Source: Nostoc sp. KVJ3
Lineage (GTDB): Bacteria; Cyanobacteriota; Cyanobacteriia; Cyanobacteriales; Nostocaceae
Reading direction: 5' to 3'
DNA: 64,000 bases
Assembly (NCBI RefSeq): GCF_026127265.1
Contig: NZ_WWFG01000001.1
Coordinates: 496,001-560,000, forward strand
The notes beneath the pieces are model-generated. The model had not been told where the DNA came from. It saw only the letters and a program-made list of their open reading frames with translations, and ran no database searches. A program made the position numbers and the translations under genes. This document shows positions 28,967 to 37,906 of this stretch, piece by piece (position 1 is the stretch's first letter; the number at the start of each line of letters is the position of its first letter).

Positions 28967-29991
28967 GGCTTTAATTGAAAAAAGGCATCAACATAATATT
29001 TATAGTCACGAACTGGAATAAAATTGTAATGATTGCGTGATGATAGAATTATCATACTAAAAACAGTTCCAGTTAAAATAAGTTGTACTAGAAAAAGAAT
29101 TAAAAAACTACAAACGTAGGTAGCCCAACCTGGTATTGCCCAATCTGTAGAAACTCTAATTATAAAAACTGAACATAAGATTAGTAAACAAAGAATTAAT
29201 AAAATTATAATAATTAATAATAGTTTAGTTCCGACAATATCTCCGTTCACTGCAATAGAACTCAAACCATGAGTTACAAGCGAGACTAAATTCATTTTAG
29301 GTTGTCCAGCTAGTCGTTTTGCGCGAGGTACATTTACTTCAAGATAGGGAATTCGAGAACGATAAATTCCTGATGAGTAATGATTCCAAATTTCTGATAT
29401 TACTACTACATTTTTTACTAAAGAAGCTGGTAATAAACTGAAATTACCGACGCTAATTTCAGTTCCCACTAGAAGTTTATAAAGATTTTTGTAAATGAAA
29501 TAGAAAAACTTAAACGTACAATTTTCAGAGCGCTTACTACGTCGAGCAAATATTATTTTATTGTTACCTGTTTGATCTGATATATTCAGGAGATGCTCTA
29601 TCTCAAAGGGATTGTCTTCTCCATCACCGTCCATCACAACAACAAAATCGCAGTTAAAGTTCTTATATACATAGCACAAACCAACTGCTATAGCTCGCTG
29701 ATGACCAACGTTGCGGCGAAGTCGAAGGATGTTAACCGCTTGAATGTGATGATGTTCTTGATGATTCAATGATTCAGGAATAGATATTGTTGAAAAATCA
29801 TCAACAATAACAACTTCTATATAAGTTCCTTCAGGAAGAGAAATATTATCAATGAGTTGTAAAAGCTTTTCTAATGCCAGCCAGTCATTAAATGAAGGAA
29901 TGACAATTACTAAATTTCTCCGATTTTTTAAGTTATTATTGAGTAACTGTTTATGACGAAAAAATTCATGTTTTTGAGCCAATCTTAGCAT
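28963..29991 (-). CDS. Family 2 glycosyltransferase with C-terminal membrane helices
   Basis: A 342-residue GT2 enzyme resembling dolichyl/polyprenyl-phosphate sugar synthases. The N-terminal catalytic domain has VIVIPSFND, VIVDDFS and the DxD-type VVMDGDGEDNP, followed by NVGHQRAIAVG. Near the C-terminus are two hydrophobic segments (LLLIIIILLILCLLILCSVF and YVCSFLILFLVQLILTG), as in GtrB-like membrane enzymes that make polyprenyl-phosphate sugars. It precedes the methyltransferase (4-bp overlap) and follows an integral membrane glycosyltransferase gene, so a polyprenyl-sugar donor and its membrane transferase are probably encoded together. Confidence 0.82.
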   Translation of the reverse strand: MLRLAQKHEFFRHKQLLNNNLKNRRNLVIVIPSFNDWLALEKLLQLIDNISLPEGTYIEVVIVDDFSTISIPESLNHQEHHHIQAVNILRLRRNVGHQRAIAVGLCYVYKNFNCDFVVVMDGDGEDNPFEIEHLLNISDQTGNNKIIFARRSKRSENCTFKFFYFIYKNLYKLLVGTEISVGNFSLLPASLVKNVVVISEIWNHYSSGIYRSRIPYLEVNVPRAKRLAGQPKMNLVSLVTHGLSSIAVNGDIVGTKLLLIIIILLILCLLILCSVFIIRVSTDWAIPGWATYVCSFLILFLVQLILTGTVFSMIILSSRNHYNFIPVRDYKYYVDAFFQLKP

Positions 29992-30176
29992 ATATATTAG
30001 CTTTTGTGAGTATAGCTGAATCTAAAATATTTTAAATAAAAATAAAAGACCCTAGCTTTCTTGCCAAACTTAATTCAATTTCTCGACTTTTGATAAATTC
30101 ACAGAAAAATAAAATTAATAAAAGGAAGAGTTTGATTTATTTTACCAGGATAAAAGCGGTTTTGATTATAGATAAC

Positions 30177-31751
30177 TTACATTTCTGTTTTTTCTGGAAC
30201 ACTAATATATATAGATTTATCATGACCCATCCATGGTACTTCAGCAAAAGACCAAGGCTTACTAAAAATAACTTTGTACCCAGCTATGTGAATATCTTTA
30301 TTTGAGAGAATGATAGCTTTTTTTGTATTAATTACTTGCTGAATTTTTTTTGCTTCTTCAGGATATGCCTGTTCGATTAAGAGAATATAATATGATGATA
30401 TTTGAACCTTTGGTAAATTATTAATTGTCATAGCAACAGAGTCCAATGTATAATTCACTATGTAGTATGAATTGTCAAACTTTGATATCTCGTTAAAAAT
30501 TTCATGATAGAACTGATAGTATTTTTGGCTTAAAATTTTTCCTCTAAAAATGCTAACTTCATTTGAAATAACTCCTTTCCCCATCAATGTATCTAATTTC
30601 CAGGGAAAGTAAACAGAACTGGTTTGTGAAAAAATAAGACTATTAGCCCAAATAAAACAAATAGAAATTAATGGTAATATCATAACTATTTTAATCTTGC
30701 GACCAAGACGGGGCAATATTTTAACAACGCTATAAATGATAACTCCAATACCAAGAGATGAACTATTGGCTAATCTAAACACTTCATAAATATGAATTGA
30801 ATTTAAGTATCCAAAAAGGGTTATTACACAAAGTGCCATCACAATAACTTCATTTTTAGTTAAAATTTTCTTTAAAAATAATTGCTGGAATAGAAAATAT
30901 AATAGTGTTACAAGATTCCAAAAGAAAATAATTGTAAAAGAAAATATTCTTGAGTCAGGATTACCTCCTACAGGATTCTCTCCTCCAGATGTAATAATCG
31001 AGTTTAATAGTGTCGGTATAAATGTTAATACAGTAACTCCCTGATCCGCCTCTAACAATATAATTTTATTTTGAATGAAGAAGTCGTCTAAGACACCGTA
31101 GTAGATCAAAAAGAATAAAAATAACAATATCGGAATTGAAAATCCTAAACTAAAAAACAAAATATTTGATAAATTAGCTTTTTTGCTATTTCTTTTTAAA
31201 AGAGTTTCGTAAACAAAAAATAACAAGAAAGGAGGTAATATTGCTTGAACTGATGAGTATCTACATAATAAAGATAATCCTAAAAAGAATCCAGAAAAAA
31301 ACATATTGCTAATATCTTTTTTTACAGCGAATAAGAGCAGTATTGATAATAATAAAAATGTATATGAGTAGTAATTTGACCATGGATAGATAATATAGGT
31401 ATGCAAAAGAAAAATCAAAAGAGTTGAAAAATAAGCAAAATATTTAGGCAGGATTTTTAAAAATATTTGATATGACAAAAAAATACTTACAGAATAAAAT
31501 ATACCAGTAGCTATACCTATAGATATCATCCTTTCTCCAAATAAAGTTAGAGAAAGACTTTGAATCCAGCTTGTCAGAATTCCATAAATCGTGAATGTTT
31601 CTTGATAAGGAATTAAGCCTCTTTTTAGATCGAGGGCTTGTACATACATAAATCCCCAATGAAGGCTATCCAGATTAACACTTGATTCAATACAGCTAAA
31701 TCCAAAACTTAAACAGCATATTAACAACACTGAAAAATCTACAATATTCAT
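30177..31751 (-). CDS. Polytopic membrane glycosyltransferase-like protein (GT39/ArnT type)
   Basis: A 524-residue protein with about ten hydrophobic segments. Near the N-terminus SSVNLDSLHWGFMY...DLKRGLIPYQETFTIYG resembles the first periplasmic loop of GT-C fold enzymes, where an acidic residue is catalytic. A soluble C-terminal part follows the last helix. Such enzymes transfer sugars from polyprenyl-phosphate donors in the membrane, which fits the adjacent GtrB-like gene. The exact family is uncertain. The coding sequence is distinctly AT-rich. It is the first gene of the leftward cassette, and its upstream region is homologous to the one upstream of the FAAL gene. Confidence 0.65.
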   Translation of the reverse strand: MNIVDFSVLLICCLSFGFSCIESSVNLDSLHWGFMYVQALDLKRGLIPYQETFTIYGILTSWIQSLSLTLFGERMISIGIATGIFYSVSIFLSYQIFLKILPKYFAYFSTLLIFLLHTYIIYPWSNYYSYTFLLLSILLLFAVKKDISNMFFSGFFLGLSLLCRYSSVQAILPPFLLFFVYETLLKRNSKKANLSNILFFSLGFSIPILLFLFFLIYYGVLDDFFIQNKIILLEADQGVTVLTFIPTLLNSIITSGGENPVGGNPDSRIFSFTIIFFWNLVTLLYFLFQQLFLKKILTKNEVIVMALCVITLFGYLNSIHIYEVFRLANSSSLGIGVIIYSVVKILPRLGRKIKIVMILPLISICFIWANSLIFSQTSSVYFPWKLDTLMGKGVISNEVSIFRGKILSQKYYQFYHEIFNEISKFDNSYYIVNYTLDSVAMTINNLPKVQISSYYILLIEQAYPEEAKKIQQVINTKKAIILSNKDIHIAGYKVIFSKPWSFAEVPWMGHDKSIYISVPEKTEM

Positions 31752-31950
31752 AAGTTTTTTTGATGCAAAAAAAAGTGGTTTCAGCTCGTGTTTCTTGAAA
31801 GTTAACGTACAGATAACTCAAAAAACGAGATTTTTTGCAAAGTACTGAGTGTTATTGCAAATATAAAACCAAGATTTTATTGAGAGTTTTTTTCAATTAG
31901 TTATGCTTAGTCTAATGGAATAGATTCCTTTAAGCAACTAGTAATTAATA

Positions 31951-31963
31951 GATAATTATTATC
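31951..31963. promoter_or_regulatory. Candidate Fur box, perfect 6-1-6 inverted repeat
   Basis: gataattattatc is exactly GATAAT-N-ATTATC, the minimal Fur operator unit. It sits about 190 bp upstream of the membrane glycosyltransferase start and about 600 bp from receptor 2. The homologous place in copy 1 (near 23,288) is degenerate (gatagttaatacttat). Confidence 0.5.
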
Positions 31964-32051
31964 AATAAAAGTTTGAGCATCAGTTTTTTATATATTGTTG
32001 TTTTTCTGCTGGTTTGATATATTGCTAAATCTTAGTATCAGTAACCTATAC

Positions 32052-32220
32052 AGGACTAGCCCTTTCAAGGTGACTCATAAAAACTCTTGTTTTTACTCAG
32101 TGTTATCTGCACTATAAAAGTATTTTATTTAACCAATATAAATACAACAAATACAGAACTAAGAACTTAAAGAGGAATTTATTGAACAAAATTTTTACTC
32201 ACCTTAAAAGGTATAGTTCT
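32052..32220. repeat. MITE-like palindromic element, copy 2 (decayed)
   Basis: The left end aggactagccctttcaaggtg matches copy 1, and the right end ttactcaccttaaaaggta is a degraded form of the copy 1 right terminus. Internal parts have drifted and shortened. It lies about 345 bp before receptor 2. Confidence 0.6.
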
Positions 32221-32428
32221 AATTTTCCTGCTATCTACCAAGGAACTTTCAAGTCATTTTTAGTATATAATCTTACCAATAGTTGAATTAGTTAATATCT
32301 GTCCGAAGCTTGTAATGTTGGCTATAAGGGCATTTTCTCTAATGAAATTTATCTTCTATCTGTATTAATTTTAACACATTTGCTTAAGAGGCTAACTATC
32401 TTGTGGCTTTAGGAGACTAAAAAACTTG

Positions 32429-33287
32429 ATAAAACTATCAAGTATCTTGCGAGAGATTCTCACTTTACTTTATGGTTAGAATAGTTTAATTTCAGATATG
32501 AAGTGAAAAACTTTTCTATTAAGCTCTAACGCTACTAGTAGACCGTGAGGATCTGAATTTGGAATGAAACTGAAAAAATTGCTTCCCTACCTGTTATTAA
32601 CAAGCTCTTTGAATGTCTTGATCGCAACTACTGCCAGAAGTGAAGAAGTAGGGATAGGTGTATCAGAGCATCCGAAATCAACTCCAACAGATGCTAATTC
32701 CAATCAATCATTCACCGTCGAACCCATCAAAGAGATTCAGCGAATCAGTGAACTAGTACATCCTGCCAAAAGTGCAGAGATACTTCGACAAGCGCCACAA
32801 CTCAGTCAAGGGGATGCAACAAAAATCGTCCCGGTGAGTTCAGTTAAGGCTAATCCCACTGCTAAGGGTGTGGAAGTAATTTTACAGACTTCCCTTGGTG
32901 AAAAATTACAACTGGTAAATCGCAGTTCGGGCAATAATTTTATCACTGACATTCCCAACGCCCAACTACGTCTAGCTAATGGCGATGCATTCACATTTCG
33001 CTCGGAACGGCCAGTTGCAGGGATTAACGAAATCACGGTGACAAACTTTGATGCCAATACTATCCGAGTAACGGTGATTGGTGATGCGAGTGTACCTGCT
33101 GTAGAGTTGTTTGACAGTCCTGACGAGGGTTTGATTTTTAGTGTGGCTAGTACAGCTTCTTCCACGTCGCAGGGACAACAAACGCAAACCCCACAAAAGC
33201 CTGAACCAAGACAAACTGAACCAAATCAACCTTCTGCGCCGAGTAATGAGCCGATTGAAATAGTGGTGACGGGTGAACAAGATGGAT
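32429..33287. repeat. Near-identical repeat, copy 2 (receptor promoter and first 241 codons)
   Basis: Partner of 23,799-24,655. Identity ends abruptly at the codon after GEQDGY, inside the TonB-box/plug boundary. Confidence 0.9.
32448..32468. promoter_or_regulatory. Candidate Fur-type operator upstream of receptor 2
   Basis: Same tgcgagagattctcacttta segment as at 23,819, about 95-115 bp before the start codon. Its conservation is not independent evidence because the whole leader is nearly identical. Confidence 0.4.
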
Positions 33288-35242
33288 ATCGTGTACCTGA
33301 AACATCAACTGCAACCAGAACTGACACACCACTACGCGATATTCCTCAATCCATTCAAGTAGTACCCAAACAAGTAATTCAGGATCAAGGAATCACGCGA
33401 ATTTCAGATGCAGCCCGTAACGTGTCTGGTGTATCAGTAGGAACAGGCTATAGCGGCGCTGTAGATGACTTAACGATTCGGGGATTTGTGAACACAAACA
33501 TTTTGAGAAATGGCTTCAAAACTCAAAACTCTTTTATCTATGGTGCAAACGTTGAACAGGTTGAAGTTCTAAAAGGCCCAGCTTCGGTACTATATGGCCA
33601 ATTTGAACCAGGTGGTGTTGTCAATTACGTCACAAAACAACCGTTAGCTGAACCCTACTATGCTGGTGAATTTACAGCAGGAAGTTACAGTTTTTATCGT
33701 TCGTCTATTGATATTTCTGGGCCTCTTACTCCAGATAAAAATCTTTTATATCGTCTCAATATTGCCTATGAAAACTCTGGTAATTTTCGTGATTTTGTGA
33801 ATGGGGATGTTGTAGATATTTCTCCTATTGTCAGCTATAAAATTGATGATGCTACAAATATCTCTCTGGAATACCAATACACAAAGGTCAATAGAGCATT
33901 TGATCGTGGTTTTTTGCCTAACAGTGTTTTTCTTACCCTACCGATCAGCCGAAATTTAGGTGAACCAACCGACTCGATTGATATTGAAAGCAACCGCTTT
34001 GCTGTAACTCTAGACCATCGATTTAATCAAAACTTGCGTCTGCGAAGTAGTTTGTCTGGTCAATTTACTCAAACATACGATACCCACATTAATCCTAATG
34101 AGTTAGCTGCTGATGGTAGTACCTTACTGCGAGACTATTCTACAGGTCTTTCTCCTAGTGAAAATGACGATTTATCGCTGCAAACCGATTTGATTAGTGA
34201 ATTCAAAACTGGATCGGTTCAGCATCAGCTACTTTTTGGTGTGGAATTTAGTAGAACTATTAGTAACTATTCACTGGATCAAGCAAGTATTTCATCACTA
34301 AATATCTTCGATCCTATCTATGGATACGAAATTCCTGCTCGTGACAGTTTTACTTATGCAGTGGAATCTAAATCAACCACAAATACAGCAGCAATTTATT
34401 TACAAGATCAAGTGACATTAATGCCAAATTTGAAATTGTTAGTTGGCGGCAGGTATGATTTTCTCAATTTTGATAATACATTCATTTCTGACACAATTAA
34501 CGGCAGCCCTCCAGAAAAGTCTAGTTTTTACGATACAGCCTTTTCTCCTCGCGTGGGGATTGTTTATCAACCAATAAAACCAATTTCGCTGTATGCCAGT
34601 TATAGCCGTTCTTTTGTACCTAACGATCAGCTATCAGCCAATGGAGAATCACTACCGCCTACAAAGGGTACTCAGTATGAAGTGGGGATTAAAGCCGATC
34701 TGAGTAGTCAGATATCACTGACCTTAGCAGCTTACGAAATTACAAAGACTAATGTACCTACAGCTGATCCTAATAATCCAGATTTTTCAGTTGCGATCGG
34801 AGAGGTAAAAAGCCGCGGAATTGAATTAGATATAGCAGGAGAAATTACACCGGGTTGGAAGGTTATTGCTTCGGGTTTCCTGAATGATGCCTTTGTCAGC
34901 GAAGATAACGATCCTTCTGTGAAAGGTTCGCGGTTGGTGAATGCACCCTATCATGGCGCTAGCTTATGGACAACTTATCAAATTCAACGTGGTGGTTTGC
35001 AGGGATTGGGTTTTGGTGCAGGATTGTTTTTTGTAGGCGATCGCATTACTAACCAGAGCGATCCGTTGACTCTTGCTTCTTATGTCAGAACCGATGCCAC
35101 TATCTTCTACAAACGTGATGGTTGGGGAGCCGCACTCAATTTCAAAAACCTGTTTGATGTGAAATACTACGAAACCAACGGCTATTACGTGTTCCCGCAA
35201 GCGCCGTTTACAGTTCAGGGCACAATTTCATTCAGTTTTTAA
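32564..35242 (+). CDS. TonB-dependent siderophore receptor 2 with N-terminal AMIN domain
   Basis: An 892-residue paralogue of the receptor at 23,933: same signal peptide, AMIN domain, linker and TonB box (IEIVVTGEQ), then a different plug and barrel (VEVLKGPASVLYGQFEPGG, C-terminal GTISFSF). Barrel loops differ in length and sequence, so it may take up another ferric siderophore or a modified form of the same one. The shared N-terminal 241 residues should give both receptors the same envelope anchoring and TonB contact. It is followed by its own PepSY protein and an MFS transporter gene. Confidence 0.93.
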   Translation: MKLKKLLPYLLLTSSLNVLIATTARSEEVGIGVSEHPKSTPTDANSNQSFTVEPIKEIQRISELVHPAKSAEILRQAPQLSQGDATKIVPVSSVKANPTAKGVEVILQTSLGEKLQLVNRSSGNNFITDIPNAQLRLANGDAFTFRSERPVAGINEITVTNFDANTIRVTVIGDASVPAVELFDSPDEGLIFSVASTASSTSQGQQTQTPQKPEPRQTEPNQPSAPSNEPIEIVVTGEQDGYRVPETSTATRTDTPLRDIPQSIQVVPKQVIQDQGITRISDAARNVSGVSVGTGYSGAVDDLTIRGFVNTNILRNGFKTQNSFIYGANVEQVEVLKGPASVLYGQFEPGGVVNYVTKQPLAEPYYAGEFTAGSYSFYRSSIDISGPLTPDKNLLYRLNIAYENSGNFRDFVNGDVVDISPIVSYKIDDATNISLEYQYTKVNRAFDRGFLPNSVFLTLPISRNLGEPTDSIDIESNRFAVTLDHRFNQNLRLRSSLSGQFTQTYDTHINPNELAADGSTLLRDYSTGLSPSENDDLSLQTDLISEFKTGSVQHQLLFGVEFSRTISNYSLDQASISSLNIFDPIYGYEIPARDSFTYAVESKSTTNTAAIYLQDQVTLMPNLKLLVGGRYDFLNFDNTFISDTINGSPPEKSSFYDTAFSPRVGIVYQPIKPISLYASYSRSFVPNDQLSANGESLPPTKGTQYEVGIKADLSSQISLTLAAYEITKTNVPTADPNNPDFSVAIGEVKSRGIELDIAGEITPGWKVIASGFLNDAFVSEDNDPSVKGSRLVNAPYHGASLWTTYQIQRGGLQGLGFGAGLFFVGDRITNQSDPLTLASYVRTDATIFYKRDGWGAALNFKNLFDVKYYETNGYYVFPQAPFTVQGTISFSF

Positions 35243-35334
35243 TTTCCTCTGAGCAAGGCGAGGGAGAAGGAGTCAGTTTTCTTCCCTCCTTTGAATGAGA
35301 GGGGAGTAATCAGTGTATGTAAAGGATACCTGCG

Positions 35335-36456
35335 ATGAAATCAAAGACATTCCGCAACTGGGCATTTACTCTACATCGCTATCTCGGTTTAGCTATGGGA
35401 TTTGTGCTGATTATAGTTGGCTTGACAGGTAGTGTATTAGTCTTTCAAAAGGAAATTAACGACTTTTTAGTAGCCCAACAGTTTGGATATATTTCTCCCC
35501 AACAAGTGCCACTATCTTTGGAGTCAGTGGTAAATACTGTGAAGGCTGTATATGACTCATCAGGAAACGACTTAAAACTTAATAAACTCTATGTGCCTTC
35601 AGAGCCAGATGAACCAATTATGTTTGCCTTCACTGTTCCAAATGACAAAGGGATGGATGTTTTTGTCAATCCTTATACTGGTGCAATTATGGGTGAGCGA
35701 TCGGACACAACACTGATTCTTCTGCTGTATCAACTCCATTATGCTTTGATGGCTGGAGACATTGGTATGACTATCGTTGGGATTATAGCATTCATGTTAA
35801 TGGTTCTTAATATTACGGGTATCATTCTCTGGCCCGGTTGGCGCAAGCTGATTGCAGGATTCAAGATCAAGTGGAATGCTCATCGGAAGCGGGTAAACTT
35901 CGACATTCATAAAGTAACAGGCATGATTGCTGTGGTGTTCCTTACCCTGACTGCCTTTACTGGCTTTTGCTGGAATTTCTACAACTTCACCGAACCAATC
36001 ATTTATGGAGTGACCTTTACTAAACAGCAAGCAGAACCTGTTTCTGTGCCCCAGCCTGGTCAGATACCGTTGCGACTTACAGAACAACTAAAAATTGCTG
36101 ATGCTGCCTTGCCAGGTGCGATAGTCAGGAGTATTTCTTTGCCTAGTAAACCTGAAGACACCTTGATAATTCAGTTTAAGCTACCCCAGGAAAGTGCCGA
36201 GCGTGGTCAGAGTTATGTTTATCTCGACCAGTACACGGGTAAAGTTTTACGAGTTGATAATGCTCTAAAGATGCCGTTGGGCGATCGCATCCTCAACTCT
36301 TTTACTCCCTTACACTACGGTACATTTGGTGGTTTATTCAGCCGCATTTTCTACGTGTTTGTCGGATTGTCACCCTTGATTTTATTTATAACTGGCTTTG
36401 TCATGTACCGACATCGCTACCAAGAAAAATCTGTCTGCCACAAATCCATAATCTAA
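35335..36456 (+). CDS. PepSY-associated TM protein 2 (siderophore-iron reductase type)
   Basis: A 373-residue paralogue of the protein at 26,866, with the same layout: TLHRYLGLAMGFVLIIVGLTGSVLVFQKEI, a soluble PepSY segment, LHYALMAGDIGMTIVGIIAFML, IHKVTGMIAVVFLTLTAFTGF, and a C-terminal LSPLILFITGFVMYRHRYQEKS nearly identical to copy 1. Conserved His residues in the helices could bind heme. The ATG at 35335 has AAGGA eight bases upstream. Placed 92 bp after receptor 2 and 11 bp before the MFS gene, so probably one transcript. Confidence 0.85.
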   Translation: MKSKTFRNWAFTLHRYLGLAMGFVLIIVGLTGSVLVFQKEINDFLVAQQFGYISPQQVPLSLESVVNTVKAVYDSSGNDLKLNKLYVPSEPDEPIMFAFTVPNDKGMDVFVNPYTGAIMGERSDTTLILLLYQLHYALMAGDIGMTIVGIIAFMLMVLNITGIILWPGWRKLIAGFKIKWNAHRKRVNFDIHKVTGMIAVVFLTLTAFTGFCWNFYNFTEPIIYGVTFTKQQAEPVSVPQPGQIPLRLTEQLKIADAALPGAIVRSISLPSKPEDTLIIQFKLPQESAERGQSYVYLDQYTGKVLRVDNALKMPLGDRILNSFTPLHYGTFGGLFSRIFYVFVGLSPLILFITGFVMYRHRYQEKSVCHKSII

Positions 36457-36467
36457 GACTCATACAA

Positions 36468-37754
36468 GTGCATATCTTCATTATTATTTGGCTTGGTCAA
36501 ACCTTTTCTATTATTGGTAGTGGAATGACTGGTTTCGCATTCACTATCTGGGTGTGGGAACTAACGCATCAGGTGACAGCAATAACGTTGTTTGGTTTGT
36601 TTGCACAACTGCCACAAGCTTTGATTGCTCCGATAGCTGGATTGATTGTAGATCGTTGCAACCGTAAATATCTGATGATAGTTGGGGATACAGTGAGTGG
36701 TCTGTTAGCGATCGCAGTCTTACTACTTTATTCAACTAGTCATCTGCAATTATGGCATTTATACTTAGCTGTTGCTATCCAAGGTATTTTTGAGGTAATT
36801 CAAGAACTAGCTTATTCAACATCTATATCTACGATGCTGCCCAAGCAGCACTATAGTCGTGTTAGCAGTCTGAGATTTTTAGCTGATTACGGTTCTAGTA
36901 TCATCGCGCCAACACTCGCAGGTATCCTCTACTCAGTTATTGGGCTTGTTGGGATATTAATTATCGATATTATGACTTTTGTATTCGCTGTCACCACAGT
37001 TTTGGGAGTACGTATCCCACAACCTAGTATGACAACAGCAAACACTCAAAGTTTCCCTAATTGGAAGCAAGAAATTTACCTTGGTTGGCATTACATTGCT
37101 GTACGTCCAAGTTTGCTTGCTATGCTAGCGTTAGCATTTGTATTCACATTTGCCTATGACTTTGGACTCTCAATCTATTCACCGATGGTTCTAGCACTGA
37201 CTGGCAATAACACTCAGGTATTAGGCACTTTAGCCTCAGCAGCAGGAATTGGTGGAATAGTTGGGGTATTGCTCATCAATAGCTGGGGTGGTTTCAAGCG
37301 TAGGATAGATGGGGTGCTACTTGGGATAATCGGTGTTAGTTTGGGCAAAATTATTTTTGGTATAGCTAAGACACCATTGATTTGGATTCCAGCACAATTC
37401 TGTTCATCTCTGAATTTTCCCATACTTGGCAGTTCCTGTGATGCTATTTGGCTAACCAAGGTTAATCCTCAAATACAAGGACGTGTTTTTGCGACCCTAA
37501 AGGTTGTAACGTTGGTTGCTTCAACAGTTGCTTACTTGATAGCTGGCCCACTAGCCGACTACATTTTTGAACCTGCAATGATGCCAGATGGTAATCTTGC
37601 ACCCATATTAGGCTGGATATTCGGCACGGGAAAAGGTTCGGGTATGGCAGTTTTGTACCTCATCTCTTCGCTAGGTATGTTACTTATTGGCTTAAGTGGA
37701 TATGCTTTCCGACCTCTGCGTGACGTAGAAACCATACTGCCCGATCGTGAATGA
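36468..37754 (+). CDS. MFS transporter, EntS-like putative siderophore exporter
   Basis: A 428-residue major facilitator protein with about twelve membrane helices. IIIWLGQTFSIIGSGMTGFAFTIWVWE is the typical first helix of the EntS/MFS_3 group, and GLIVDRCNRK is the conserved loop 2-3 motif. Members export siderophores or drugs. Its place directly after the receptor/PepSY unit, opposite the synthetase operon, makes siderophore secretion the likely role. The start is GTG at 36468, 11 bp after the previous stop, without an obvious ribosome binding site, so translation may depend on coupling. Confidence 0.85.
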   Translation: MHIFIIIWLGQTFSIIGSGMTGFAFTIWVWELTHQVTAITLFGLFAQLPQALIAPIAGLIVDRCNRKYLMIVGDTVSGLLAIAVLLLYSTSHLQLWHLYLAVAIQGIFEVIQELAYSTSISTMLPKQHYSRVSSLRFLADYGSSIIAPTLAGILYSVIGLVGILIIDIMTFVFAVTTVLGVRIPQPSMTTANTQSFPNWKQEIYLGWHYIAVRPSLLAMLALAFVFTFAYDFGLSIYSPMVLALTGNNTQVLGTLASAAGIGGIVGVLLINSWGGFKRRIDGVLLGIIGVSLGKIIFGIAKTPLIWIPAQFCSSLNFPILGSSCDAIWLTKVNPQIQGRVFATLKVVTLVASTVAYLIAGPLADYIFEPAMMPDGNLAPILGWIFGTGKGSGMAVLYLISSLGMLLIGLSGYAFRPLRDVETILPDRE

Positions 37755-37906
37755 TGCGTTACGCTACGCCAGTGACGCTCCTCCGTTGCTACCGCTACGC
37801 TAATGCTCAAGTCGGGAAACTTGCCCACTCGACTGGCTTCCCTAAGCATATTTCAAAAATCAAATACTATTCCTATAGTTTGTAATTAGTTATAATAGTC
37901 CATTGG

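Larger units (their letters stand above)
31752..32563. promoter_or_regulatory. Duplicated divergent promoter region, GT cassette / receptor 2
   Basis: This 812-bp gap is a diverged copy of 23,150-23,932. It contains a Fur-like 6-1-6 palindrome (31,951-31,963), a decayed MITE copy (32,052-32,220), and the nearly identical receptor leader with a second Fur-like site (32,448-32,468). It should drive receptor 2 to the right and the glycosylation cassette to the left. Confidence 0.6.
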
